Made by a program: the position numbers and the translations under genes. This document shows positions 11,283 to 23,640 of a stretch of 64,000 bases of DNA, in pieces. This DNA comes from Sphagnum magellanicum (taxonomy: Eukaryota; Streptophyta; Sphagnopsida; Sphagnales; Sphagnaceae). Each line of letters begins with the position of its first letter. The first letter of the stretch is position 1. The stretch covers positions 1,612,001 through 1,676,000 of the forward strand of contig CM038920.1 of NCBI GenBank assembly GCA_021904315.1, in the 5' to 3' direction. The notes below the pieces were generated by a model. That model was not told the DNA's origin. It searched no databases and worked only from the letters and a program-made list of their open reading frames with translations.

Positions 11283-11997
11283 ATGTACAAGAAGAAGAAG
11301 AAAGGAGCTTCAATCTACAGTTCTGGAGTCAGCAACACACTTTTTCTGACTACAGCCATGGGTAAGAAGATCCAGACACAGAGAACCACCCATGTGTATA
11401 TCCCTCCCCATTCCTTCCTTCCTTCCTTCCTTCCTTAGCTTAGTAACAAAGATCTAGTTGAAGATTAGGGTAAGGACACGTGATCAGATGCTAGTGTTTG
11501 AAAGCAAAAGAAAAAGAATGGTAACATAGCAAGCAGAATGTCTTACAAGGTCTATGCCTGTCTCTCATACTTTGCATTGGGTGAACACAATTCTGGATTT
11601 AGGGTTTGAAGTTGTTTGGAAGCACAGACAATCCAGTGGATGTGCATTATGCACACAAATGCAAAGTTTCTTCTTCTTCTTCCATAGTCCCCTTGTAGTT
11701 AGTTCTTCAATCACAAAGGCAACAAGCTGCAAGGAATCAAAACTTCTGTCAATTTTTCTTACTACTTGAACATATCCAGATATTTGAAAGGTGGGACAGC
11801 AGCAATCATGACTTTCTAAAGCGATTAGATGCAGCAGAGGTTTTGTGCATTCTTTTGATGTTTTGGAAATCTCATGGACACAGTGAATCATATGTATGTG
11901 AGCAGTGGCAGAACCATGTTGGCAGAAGAACCAGGTCTTACAATGGCAAACTTCAAATTCCGAATATGGAAGATTTTATGTCAAGATGAACAAAGTG
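11283..11997 (+). CDS. Candidate 5' exons of the unknown gene (uncertain, one apparent frameshift)
   Basis: A first coding exon may run 11,283-11,361: it starts 'MYKKKKKGASIYSSGV' and ends at a strong donor, ATGG|GTAAGA. A second open block, 11,780-11,986, follows the acceptor 'catatccag' and reads through 'HSESYVCEQWQNHVGR' and 'LQIPNMEDFMSR' before TGA at 11,987. The +1 frame (ATG AAC AAA GTG, 11,986-11,997) then leads to donor GTAAAA in phase with the exon at 12,151. One missing base would therefore join the two, which suggests a frameshift mutation, an assembly error or a mis-modelled junction. Phases between 11,361 and 11,780 do not match either, so an exon may be missing. I recognise no family. 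Confidence 0.35.
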
Positions 11998-12150
11998 GTA
12001 AAATCCACCACATCTTCTTTTGTTTCTCCATTTTGTTTGTGCATTCTAAGTTGATTTCCTTTTTTCTTTTTCTTTTTTGCAAGACTCTAGGTTGTGCATA
12101 TGAACCCACCCTCATCTCTGATTCAGGTTTTTTTACTTGTTGATTAATAG

Positions 12151-13938
12151 GATGTGAAGCAAGCTATTGTTCACAAAGACTGTGAAAAAAAGTGTGATGA
12201 GTTGAGCAGTGAGCTTCAAGATTGCAAAGCCCAGATCAACACCATGAAGCTTACTGATACTCACTGCAGCACCACAAATGATGGTTTACTTCTCAAACTT
12301 CAAGCACAATTTCAAAAATTTCCTCAAATTTTTAAACCAGCAAAGTTATTTTGTGCTCCTCAGTTTGCAAACTGTCAATCTGCAAGTTACTCTCTAGTCT
12401 CTTCCAGTATCTGTTTTCTCTTCCTCTCTGATGCTATCTCTATATTACTGTTCTTTTATCACATTGTATTGTGACCTTTCTCATGTTGGCAAAAATGGGG
12501 TGACATGAAGGTCATCTTGAGACTACAAGGCCAAATTCTGCAAAGTTAGGGCTTTGCAGTTGCTTGCCAAAACCCGGGTCCCCTCCATATGCAGGTCCTT
12601 TTGTCAGTGTAGCAACCAATGACTTCAATGGTGGGAAACAACATGAGCCCCAGATGTTTGACGAGCACCTGAAGAGTGTGCATCCACACCTTGTCAAGCG
12701 AGTTGAACCCAAGAATTTCACATCCACTCCTGAAAAACTCATGAATTGTTGCATGTAAGTGTTTGTCAGGTTTTGAACATGGATTGTTGCATCAATGTGT
12801 TGTTGGGTTTCGTATAGGGTAATGCCCTGGCAGCAGGACAACACACCTGCGAACTAAGGGCGGAGCCCAAGGTTGACAGGTGTAATGCCATGCTGTCCTT
12901 AGTACACCCTTAGCTTGCAGATGTAATGCCCTGCTGCCAGGGCATTACCCTGCATACAAACCATACAGAGGGATTCCTGCCAGTACATCGGCCATTACAC
13001 TTTCCATAATGCCTGCTGTGAAATGCCTCATTTTGCCCACCACCAAGGTTTTGATAAACATGGATTGTTACATGTAAGTGTTGATGGGTTTGACCAAGGA
13101 TTGTTGTGTGCAAGTGTTGATGGGTTTTGAAGGATTGTTGCATTAAGTGTTGTTAGGTTTTGAATAAGGATTGATGCATTAGGTGTGATTCTGAACATGG
13201 ATTGGTGTATGAAGTGTGGGGTTTTGGTCATGGATTGTTGGATGTAAGTGTTGTAGGGTTTTGAACATTTGGTTTTGAGCATGGATTGTTGCATGTAAGT
13301 GTGGGGTTTTGAGCATGCATTATTGCATGAAGTTTGGGGTTTTGAGCATGGATTGTTGCATTAAGTGTGGGGTTTTGAACATGGATTGTTGCATGTAATT
13401 GTTGTGCTTTGCTCAATTTTCCAACAAGAACTTGCACCTTTTTCACTTAATGAAACACCAATGTCATTTGGCACATGAAATTTTGAGGTGGATCAAAATA
13501 GATACTTAATTTACATTCACAAAATAATCATATGCTTTCAAATGTAGCAAGGAAAAATACACACATGGCCCACAAGAAGCCCCAGAAAGCTCATGTGATA
13601 GTAAGCCACATAGCCAGAAGGCTGCATGTTCTTCAACACCAATGAATGAAAAATACAAACCATGTGTCCAACACAAATATGGGAGCCAATGTATCAATGG
13701 CAAAAGATTGAAGGTCTCATGTGGAAGGATTGCTCCACCAAGTCAACGCTATGGTTTCTACAAGCAGTATGGTACCAATAATGATACAGCTTTGTTCAAT
13801 AATTTGCACAACTCGAGGGAATTTTGTAACAGATTTAAGCCTCATGTATTCAAAATGCAACTAACAAGTGTGGGAATTGAATTTGAAGGTTTTGCAGGCC
13901 AAGGTGCCAAGACAAGTCATGGATGGCATGACAAATAA
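12151..13938 (+). CDS. 3' exons of an unknown multi-exon plant gene
   Basis: Three exons are supported. 12,151 to about 12,281 follows acceptor 'tgattaatag' and reads 'DVKQAIVHKDCEKKCDELSS', heptad-like and probably coiled coil. 12,550 (or 12,560) to 12,756 reads through 'PGSPPYAGPFVSVATNDFNG' and 'HPHLVKRVEPKNF' and ends at donor CAT|GTAAGTG. 13,548-13,938 follows acceptor 'tttcaaatgtag' and reads 'YGSQCINGKRLKVSCGRIAP', 'FNNLHNSREFCNRFKPH' and ends 'KTSHGWHDK' plus TAA. The last two join in phase (AT|C). The middle donor (G|GTTTAC) is weak. Three or more Cys and a Lys-rich start upstream might suit a secreted or membrane-anchored protein, but I recognise no family and assign no function. 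Confidence 0.5.
12738..13412 (+). repeat. Intronic minisatellite derived from the exon's own 5' splice site
   Basis: Twelve units of about 31-50 bp with consensus 'atggattgttgcatgtaag' then 'tgttggggttttgaac'. The first unit overlaps the exon end and its true donor (GCAT|GTAAGTG). Units 3, 8 and 9 also keep ATGTAAGTG, and unit 12 has ATGTAATTG. The array is interrupted between units 2 and 3 by the hairpin element at 12,817-12,950 and about 90 bp of further non-repeat sequence. Confidence 0.8.
12817..12950. mobile_element. 134-bp foldback (MITE-like) element
   Basis: A perfect 21-bp inverted repeat: 12,817-12,837 (starts 'gggtaatgccctgg') and 12,930-12,950 (ends 'ccagggcattaccc'). Inside, 'ctaaggg' and 'cccttag' also pair, and 'gtaatgcc' occurs three times, so most of the element can fold into one long hairpin. 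It is GC-rich and interrupts the minisatellite, which shows insertion. No target-site duplication is evident. It could be a MITE or, if transcribed within the intron, a small-RNA-type hairpin precursor. Confidence 0.65.
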
Positions 13939-16204
13939 TTTGACATCGGGGCATGTATCCCATACTCAAGTGTTGTAAATTGTGATTCTTGAGAGGATAT
14001 TGTCTATATTTATTTTGTGTTTGATTATCTAATTATCTACTGGATTCATACATGGTCTTAATTGCAAAAGAAATGAGTTATTTAAATTTGTGCAACTTCA
14101 GTTGCTTGACAAAAAGATGCAATATTCATTGAAGTTTTGACCTTTCATATTTACAAGCACACTTTTGATCCTCCTCCAACTTCATTTTTCCATTCCTTTG
14201 CCACTAATACATCATCCATTTGCTGATGTCAATTTTATGTTGCCTTCACTACCTCACCCCTTCCCCCACTTAGTGTTCCCTTACTCATAAAGCTGAAAGC
14301 AACTATGTATAGATAGAACTTAATCCAAACACTTTAAACCAACTCCATAAATGACCTAACCTTAATTGACATTTGAGCAAAACAGTCCCCATGCAAAGAA
14401 TGGACCAACTCTCACAAATGTGCTTTTAAAGTCATGCAAAATGTTGGAATTTTGAACAACCAACTTTGTGGACTTGTAGAGGACGTCAAGCTTAATGTTT
14501 TATGTTTTATTTTTTTTAATTGATGAGAAATGAAAAATTGCCACCATTGAAAGTTTAGACATTTTAGTTTGGAGTAGTTTGAAAAATTGCAAGTTTTTGG
14601 AGAGTTGGACAAAAATGTGGCACTTCATTTACTGAAAAGAATTAGTGGTGAATACAAGGCATGCATATGAGTATTGTGGGAAAAAAATTGTCAAAACAAG
14701 AAAAGAGTTGAAATGAATGAATAATAAATTATCAAAGTTGAGGCTATTCAAAAGAAATTTAGAAAAAACCATTGATTTTTATCCTTTTTGGGGCAAATAA
14801 AAATCTTGGACAATTTGGGACCATGATCAGAAATGGCACTTCGTCATGTGATTCAACTCCTATTTTCAAAATGCTAAAAGGATTGGGCAACAAAAGTTCT
14901 CATTGACGTTCAGATCAATGTTGCACAAAACTACCTAAAGCTTCCTATCACATTGGGTAGCTTTAAAAACTCTTAATTGAGCAAACAAAGACAAAAACTT
15001 CCATTAGAAGGGTGGGCCCTCCTCAATGACATTGTAACTACAACCCATGTGTGTCAAATTTTGAAGCCATTGCTCCTGGCCAGGAACACTATCAGGAGGC
15101 TAAACCAAATTGGTCCTCCATGACATTTAAGGGTTAATTTGTCTTACATTTGACTTTGTAGACCACTTCTCACTTGTCATTTGATGGACACCTTTTGGTC
15201 TACTTGTTGCCATGTGCTTGAACATGAGAGAGTCTAATGGTCTATAGAGCATTGGCTTTTAGTGGCTCCAATTACCATGTTTTACCTGCTTTGAAATTCC
15301 ATAATGAATTCGCATTTTGACATAACATAATGTGATCTACTCTTGAAAATAAGCAAAATCATTAAATCTAAGTTTTCTGCAGTTGTTGTGTCTTTTTGTT
15401 GGTTTGGTTTTCGAAGTTGGTTTCTCTAAGTGAATTTAATTTTGGAAGTAAGAGAGGACACACTGGAAGGCAAAATATCTGAAGGTGTGGGTTGCATCAA
15501 TGTTGAGGGATGATAAACTTTTCGTTGCACTATGCATCCTTTAGAGTGTGACAGTTTCACAATAGAAATAGGAGTTTATGATTGGGGGGAGGGGGGGGGA
15601 TGATGATGATCATTAGGGATTTTGAGAGTGACTGAGTTTGACAAAACAGAGCTCTAGAAGATTAAGTGGGTATGAGTAAAGAGAGCGCCTGATTATTTTC
15701 AGGACCTCCGGATGCATATCGTGTATTTGTTTTGGGTGGTATCTCATCTGTGAGTATAGTAGGGATAAGGGGTTGCATTGGACAAATCCTTTGGGAAAAG
15801 TTTATCTACAGCAGGAGATACTATCGGATCTTCTCTCTCACCATTTTCTCCAATTTTCAAGGTTTTTCTGGCTGAAGGGCATTTCAGGGTTTTTTGTATT
15901 CTGTTGGGTGAAAGGAGTCTGTGGTGATGGAGCTTTCTGTTTTGCCAAGGCTGTCTGTGGAAACTCATGAGAGAAGGATCAGAGCAATTGGACCCATAGG
16001 TTCTTAGAATTTAACCTCTACTTTAATCAGAGTAATGACAGGTTGAATCTGCGGAAGTGTTCTAGTTATCAAAGTTGATGATTCTGTTGATTATGCAAGT
16101 GATGTGGATTGTGTTCAAGATTATGGATTTTTGATGTGACGGGAACTTTCTTGAGCCCCTGTTTTTCGTTACAAGAGCTCATTAGGGGGTGTTTAGCACC
16201 CCAG
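13939..16204. other. Intergenic, no supported gene
   Basis: No convincing coding frame. A G-rich tract lies at about 15,584-15,599. Frames at 15,744-15,970 on both strands overlap and have no recognisable domain; the GC-richer sequence at 15,600-16,200 may be a transposon or gene remnant. Confidence 0.4.
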
Positions 16205-19200
16205 TTGTAACAACAGCCAAACAAGTCAGGATAGAACTGAGTCTGGCAATAATGTATGGCCGACTCTACTACAGGCCCGAGCAATGAGGATATCGTTGAA
16301 CGATTTCTGTTGCCTCAAAATGGCAGAGGAAAGTTCTGAGATGGATAACTATATGTGGGGGGGGGGAGACTTCAAATGGCCTGTCGGTTTTGTGAGCAGG
16401 CAAACACGCGGTTCCCCGACTGACTTTCAGGCTCTAACGGCCCCACTTTTCTTTGCTGACACAGGCTGCGCATCATCAAACAACGACCGAGTGCATCCAG
16501 TCTGTGAATGCAAAAAATAGTTCACTGATCACATTCTGCCCCACAGTTTGTGCCCCTGCCATTAGCATAGCCCAAAAATCGTAAAGAACAGAGATCTGCA
16601 CTGAAATTCTTGACAGCCAATGAGGTCGGCCAGCATGCACCCTAAGGCCAATGTATTCCCTAACCTGTTCCCAAATAGCACCTCTCTCAATACCATATCC
16701 TTTGCCCATGACTTAAGTTCTACTCTTGTAACCTAAATAACTAGCTGAAAAGGAAGAGATTGCAACATACCTGTTTTGGGACTGTGAAATGCTTTCAGTT
16801 TTTTTTTTTGTGATGGGCCAATCAAATATGCCCATCACAAAAGCTTCGAGTCTAGCACATATACATTCAACAACTGCTGTCGTAACCCCAATAGTCAGGG
16901 CACCCTTCCAAAACACTGATGAGACCTTTTTTTTGTTTCTTTTTGTGGGTCCAATTCACAGCATGGAGGTGAAACGACAATGGTTTTCATCACCATCTAT
17001 GTGTACTGGGGCTCGAAAAAAAATCTAAAATTTACATATATACGAGGAAAATTCCGGTGCAGTATCATGGCAGACTCAAACTAGCTTGCCAACTCATAGT
17101 GTGCACCCATCAATCAAGGACCACTTGCATCCATTTTCTAAGGCCAAAATTTTTGCTGATAAAAGGAGGTTCCAGGTCTATTACAGACGCCAGGATCACA
17201 TTACTTTATTAAAGGCTTGGAATCTTGAACAGTGTGAAATCACATAAATACAGGAGAAAAAGTCTGAGTGGGTATCGGGGAAGACTTTAACCAGCCTTGC
17301 TTGTCTTTGCTGCCATACGGTATGCATGTATGATGCACCTTCCTACAAGGATCACTTGCATCCTTATTCTAAAGCTACTTTCTCATAACTGAGTTTCAAG
17401 TTTTCCACGTTTTACATACACACATCAAATCTAACAGACCATTTCTCACTTGGCTCATATTTGCATTGAGAAGTGTGCTACAATTGTTTGTCAATATTGG
17501 TTCACCCCATCTGCTACTGTCATCAATCCCCTCACATACATTTAAAGGCCTTGGTGGCTCAAATTAGCAACAAGAATATTCATCATCCAAATGCCACATG
17601 CAAGTGCATGTCTCACACAACAACTCACCTCTTATGTCAAACATACTATGTTTAAAACATCAAAACTTTGTTTTTGTTCGTGAAAGTAATATATCAAGAA
17701 TAATGGACTTGGAGTGAAGATTGTGTAATGGCTTAGATTTGTGCAAAAGAGTCTACCATGATTTTTTTGTTAAGGTGAGTTAAATTGATGTTCTTCTTTG
17801 CGACATTACTCACATGCATTTCATTGGGTTAGCAACTATCATAGTGGGACAACAAAAACTATCCACATCATTCAAGTGCCACCTCTTTTGCAATTTTGCA
17901 AAACTTGTAAGTATATGCTTCACACACTAATACCTCTCATCTTGAACTCAATATGTTTTGTAGTGTCAAAATTTAGTTTGTGTTCTTATTGAAAGGTATC
18001 TAAATTACAAGAAGTGGAGTTTGTTTCAAAATTCAACTACATTGAGTAATTAAAGCTCGAGCATGATATTTTTAGGTTTTAAGCGAAGTTATATTCCAAA
18101 ACTTAAGTCATATAAAAATGGAACCCATATCATATTGTTATTTCAAATAATATTGAAACCATCAAAAATCATGAATTTAGCACATATAGACTATCGCACT
18201 CATACCGTAGTACCATAGCAATTGTGACACTCACTAAATTATTGTAGGAATGTTGAAATTTTCAAAAATTATTTTTTCAAAGAAAATGTTTTTGTTTAAG
18301 AAAACAAAAAATATATTGGAATTTATTTTTTCAACATGGAATCTTCAATTTTAATTATTATTCAACAAACATGTGTTCAAGCTATGTTTGTATTATAGTA
18401 ATGTAAATGCCAAGGAAAATAGTTCATTCAAATGATGGAGTAGTGCAACAATAATGTTGGACATCAATTGTCCACTTGCATGCAATTATGCATGTAATGG
18501 ACTTTTGCAATCATATTGTTTGACAATGATCAATTTTTCATTCAATTCACATTGGAATATTACCACAAGAACTTATGAAATTACTGCATGCTTTGAATGA
18601 TTCAACAACTTATTCATCTTAATTTATGGTTCGTCCATCTATGTTTGGACCAAATTGACTATATAGACATTCAAGAAGGATGATAAGAGAATGGGAAAAG
18701 ATATTTTGGTAATAAGACCATTGTACAAAGTTAGGATGCAAATCTTTCAACTACACATATTGAGTTGAACAAATGCAATAATGCAATGATATGTTTGCTA
18801 ACAAATGACACTTTGTGAAGCAAGTGAACTATTCATTAATGTTAAGAATTATGTATGTAATGATTTTATAAGCTAATAATTATATTTCAAATCTTTATGA
18901 AAATAAGGTTACATAGAGTGAAAGCACAATCAAATATACACTTCGACATCCTTGTCAAGAAAAATGTAAAGTAGCCTTTAACTAAGCCTTAACATATTAA
19001 ATTTCAGGATATTATTTATTTCAATGATCAATATGAATATGTTTTTTGAATTTATGTCGATGATATTGAAAAATCACATGTTTAAAATATATTTAAATAT
19101 TTTTTTCAAAAATGCAAATTTTGTTTTTTTACTTGTAGGTTGTTTAAACAAACTAAGCAAATAACTAGATGAAATATTGAATTTTTTACTTTCTTGGTTC

Positions 19201-19640
19201 ATGCCATTTAAATTTTACTTATGCACTTTCAACTTAGAAGGTAAAAGTAATATTATATCAATCTTTTAATTTAAAAATTTTTTTAACACAATTTTAATAG
19301 TCAATTCAAAAAGTACTTTTGACCTACTTTTAGTACACTAAAGTTTTTGAAACTTTGTATACAACATATAATCTCAATATTTAGCACAACAATGGACTGA
19401 CAGTGATTGAAAAGGTTTTGATTTTATTTTCTTGCATTTGCGTACAAAAATCTAACTACAACTTCTTGGATTACTTTTTGTGTATATTTAATTATGCTTT
19501 CACCCCATAGGCTTTTTGGGAAATTCCAATTTTTTGTCTTTAGATCTATCATAGATATCGTGTCTCCTATCTTATGTATTGCACTATATATCATTATGTT
19601 GTTTTTCATGTTGGTGACAAATAAAAGCATTATTAAAACC
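16205..19640 (+). repeat. Segmental duplication, copy 1 (upstream region of TPR pseudogene)
   Basis: Collinear with 31,735-34,860. Matching landmarks include 'gtaacaacag' at the left edge, 'gcaaacacgcggttccccga', 'catcaatcaaggacc', 'caatattggttcacccca', 'ggacatcaattgtcca' and the block just before the TPR array. The two copies differ by scattered substitutions, small indels and one large indel (16,580-16,945 is absent from copy 2). The part from about 18,060 onward also matches 45,511-46,440. Confidence 0.85.
16500..16930 (-). pseudogene. Candidate minus-strand gene fragment inside the duplication
   Basis: On the minus strand, a frame after acceptor 'gtctcatcag' reads 'VFWKGALTIGVTTAVVECIC' and 'EAFVMGIFDWPI', then meets a consensus donor, ACAG|GTATGT (16,771/16,770). 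After acceptor 'aggttacaag' the phase-matched continuation reads 'VELKSWAKDMVLREVLFGNR' and 'ALGCMLADLIGC' before a stop. Agreement of phase and splice consensus supports a real exon pair. There is no start codon, the frame ends in a stop, and copy 2 of the duplication lacks the region, so I treat it as a remnant. The family is not recognised. Confidence 0.3.
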
Positions 19641-21480
19641 TTGGACCACCTTGACAAGGCTCATGTTTTCAAACCAAATAATGCATTCATTTTTAAAACC
19701 CATGGAAATGTTATTTATGAATGTTGAAGGATTATCAAAAAGCTTTGGAAGACTTGGACAACATTCATGTTCTTCAACCAAACAATGTATTCACTTTAAG
19801 GAGGTGTGGAAATGTCAAACAATGTTGGATGACTATCAAAGAGCTTTGGAAGACCTAGACAAGGTTCATGTTCTTTAACCAAACAATGCGATCACTTTGA
19901 ACATGTGTGCAGAGGTGAAAAGGATGTTGCAAAACTATCAAGAAACCTTGGAGGCCCTTGACAAAGCTCATGTTCTTGAACTAAACAATGCATTTGTTTT
20001 GACAAGTCATGGACAAGTCAAAAAGAAGTTGAACAACTTTCAAGGAGCCTTATAAAACCTTGACAAAGCTCATGTTCTTAACCCAAACAATGCATTCACT
20101 TTGAAAATTCGTGGAGATGTCAAAAGGGTGTTGAAAGATTATCAAGGAGCCTTGGAAGACCTTGACAAAGTTCATATTTTTGAACCAAACAATGCATTCA
20201 CTTTAACAATTCATGGAGATGTCAACAAGGTGTTGAAAGACTATCAAAGAGCCTTGGAAAACCTTGACAAAGCTCATGTTTTTGAACCAAACACTGCATT
20301 TATTTTGACAATTTGTGGATAGGCCAAAAAGATGTTGGAAGACTATCAAGGAGCCTTGGAAGACCTTGACAAAGCTCATGTTTTTGAACCAAACAATGCA
20401 TTCACTTTGACAATTTGTGGATAGGCCAAAAAGATGTTGGAAAACTATCAAGGAGCCTTGAAGGACCTTGACAAAGCTCATGTTCTTGAACCAAATCATG
20501 CATTCATTTTGACAATTCATGGAGAGGTCAAAGGGGCGTTGAAAGGTCATCAAAGAGCCTTGGAAGACCTTGACAAAGCTCATGTTTTTGAACCAAACAA
20601 TGCATTCACTTTGACAACCCATGGACAAGTCAAAAGGATGTTCCATGACAAAGCTCGTGCTTTTGACCCAAACAATGCATTCACTTTAACAACTCATGGA
20701 GATGTCAAAAAAATGTTGGAAGACTATGAAAGAACCTTGGAAGACCTTGACAATGCTCATGTTTTTGACCCAAACAATGCATTCACTTCAACAACTCGTG
20801 AACAAGTCAAATGGCCATTGAAAGACTATGAAAGAGCTTTGGAAAACCTTGACAAAACTCATGTTCTTGACCCAAACAATGGATTCACTTTGATAATTCG
20901 TGGAAATGTCAAAAAATGTTGGAAGACTATCAAGGAGCCTTGGAAGACCTTGACTAAGCTCATGTTCTTGAACCAAATAATGCATTCACTTTGACAATTC
21001 ATGGAGATGTCAAAAGGGCGTTGAAAGAATATCAATGGGCCTTGGAGGACCTTAACAAAGTTCATGTCCTTGAACCAAACAATGAATTCACTTTGATAGC
21101 TCATGGATAGGTCAAAAAGTTGTTGAAAGACTATCAAGGAACCTTGGAAGACCTTAAAACAAATTTCATGTTTTTGACCAAACAATGCATTCACTTTGAT
21201 AGCTCGTGGACAGGTCAAAAAGATGTTGAAAGACTATCAAGGAGCCTTGGAAGATCTCAAGACAAAATTCATGTTCTTGACCAAACAATGCATTCACTTT
21301 GATAGCTCATGGACAGGTCAAAAAGATGTTGAAAGACTATCAAGGAGCCTTGGAAGATCTCAAGACAAATTTCATGTTCTTGACCAAACAAGCATTCACT
21401 TTGACAATTCGTGGGGGCTCAAGCATGGTAAAGTATGCCAAACAAGTAATCCTAAGCATGCAGAAATTGGACATTCATGA
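19640..21480 (+). pseudogene. TPR-array pseudogene (about 18 units, no kinase)
   Basis: About 18 tandem 102-bp units encode degenerate 34-residue TPRs related to those at 35,132. The dominant form is 'DYQGALEDLDKAHVLEPNNA'. In-frame stops lie at 20,053-20,055 (TAA), 20,320-20,322, 20,422-20,424 and 21,108-21,110 (TAG, all from 'ggatag'). One unit near 20,640 is shortened, and frameshifts occur after 20,900 and 21,150. The longest open stretch is 20,434-20,994. The array ends near 21,410 in an unrelated tail ('MVKYAKQVILSMQKL', stop near 21,494). No kinase sequence follows. Either the kinase was lost or this copy never had one. Confidence 0.85.
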
Positions 21481-23640
21481 AAGGCAAGCTTAAAAGTACA
21501 TCTTTTTTTTGGATGTTGAATTTTAAAATTATATGGATGTATGAAATATGACATGGGCATGTTTTTAAGAGTTTAAAATTATGTATAATGTATTTTCATG
21601 ATATTTTGCAACATTGTGTACTTGTCACATTTGCTATAAAGTATTGGTTTTCTACATTTAGGAATTGAAATTCAATAATTCCAATCCAAGTATGCATTAG
21701 GAAATAATTAAAGATATCCATTACTAATTTACAATTTTTAATTACAATTTATGTGCATAGAGAAAAATATCTTTTGAATATTTGATGACATAGCAAAATG
21801 AAAACATACTTTGAAAGGGTTGTGATTCTTTAAAATTAATTGTTCACATTGCAAGAAATGCCCAACTAGGGCCTATAGGCCTCATGATTATTCATTTTCT
21901 AATTCACCACCTTTGGATTATCCAAGGCCTAGGCTAAAAGCAAGGGGAAACAAAGTATCAAGTAAGGTGTAAGTATTTTGGAATGAAGAAAATACATCCA
22001 AATTTTGACTCGACCACATGTAGTTGTCTATTTAATTTTCTATTGATGGTAGTGGTCGTTGGATGGAGTGTGATATGAAAGGTGGGAGGTTGTGAACATG
22101 GTCCAAACTCTAAAGGGCGCATTCAGACCACATTTAAAGCTTCACAACATCATTTTCTCCTTCGCGACTAGTGATGCCTTCACAAGTCCTAAACAAGGAA
22201 TGTAATTGTTGAAGGTCTCACTCCTCCTTACTAAAATGAACCTAGTTATTGCCAAATTTGCACGATTTTATTTGTTAGGATCAAAGGAAATTGGATAGGT
22301 CCATTTCTAGGGATTGAAGGGAAATCACTTAGGTGCCTCAATTGCATTACTATGCATATTAACTCTTTTGCAAGGTGCCTCAAATGTGTTGTTATGTCAA
22401 TTAATTTCTTACTCACCTTCTTTTGCTAGCTCCATTGCATTCTACTTCACTACCTTTGATGCTAATGGTTGTAGGTACAAATCTTTCAACAATGACAAGT
22501 TGAAGCCTATTTCTTTGTCCCTTGTGTGGCAAATATGAAGTACTTCATCTTGCATTTTTTAACCTCCCATCACCAAGTTTGTTGCAACTTGAATGAAGGT
22601 ATAAACTTTCTTTAATTACTTCCATGACAAAATTGAATTCAAGACATGAATGTCTGTTAATATCCACAAGAACTTGTTTTAGGGTTGTTCAAATTGAATA
22701 ATCCTAGGACCAACTTTGGTTAAAGCTCCTCATTTCTTTGTCAATGCCTATGAAGTTGTTTTAGGCTTTAAAGTTGAAACCCAATACTACTTCCAAGAAT
22801 TCTGCAACTCTTTTAACTACTTCAATGCCTACAAGTTTGTGGTGCCCATTGTTGTTGAAATAATATAACCTTTACCAACTTTGTTTGTAGCTCCTCATGT
22901 TTCTTTGTTAATGCCTACAATTATTTGTTTTCCATTGTTGTTGGAATTGATTAGTCCTTCTGGGAATTATGGCTATAATTCCCCACTTCATTGGCATGAG
23001 AAAGGGTTTTGTATTATGCAAGTTTCAACAAAAAGGACAAGGGCATGAATGTTGAAACTTACTAAAATACATTCGGTTACCAAATTGTTTTCAAAAACTC
23101 CAAGCCAAGAATTGTCTTCAGGAAATGACTGCTCCAAAAACTTTAACATGAAACCATCATGTCGGAAAGACACTAATTTGTCTTATTCATTAGGGTTTCC
23201 ATAACGTGTACTACATTTGACTTGGAGCACAAACCTTGTGGTGCAACACGTTTCCACTATGTTGGGTTTGAAGTTGTTTTCCTCTTGTCACATTTGTGAA
23301 CTTGTACATTGTGATTATTGCAACACCCCTTTTGAACTAGCTAGTAACAGAAAAGGTTAGACTCTTCTTGACTATTAGCTTTGTTTTGATCATCACTTGA
23401 ACTATTTGACATTTGTAGATGTTGTTGGGGTTCCACCTCTTTCACTCTTAATAGATTGATCTCTTATCCAATATCACTATACTTCCAAATTGCATGGGAG
23501 TATTGAAACATGAACATTAACCTAAATGGCATAGCATGTATCTACCATAGGTGCCATGTGTACAAAACAAGGCAAGATCTCCAATTTTCCATCTAGTAAC
23601 TCAATTAAGATTTGTTTTTTCTCTAATATAAATTCAACTA
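21481..23640. other. Intergenic, no supported gene
   Basis: AT-rich. A 'ctcctcat.tctttgt.aatgcctac' phrase recurs near 22,728 and 22,890, so a weak local duplication is present. Short frames (22,314-22,538 +, 22,988-23,173 -) show no domain. Confidence 0.4.

Noticed and set aside
11405..11440. CCTT repeat
   Set aside because: A simple microsatellite in a probable intron; real but not informative.
20203..21218. Minus-strand open frames over the TPR pseudogene
   Set aside because: Same antisense artefact as in the intact array.
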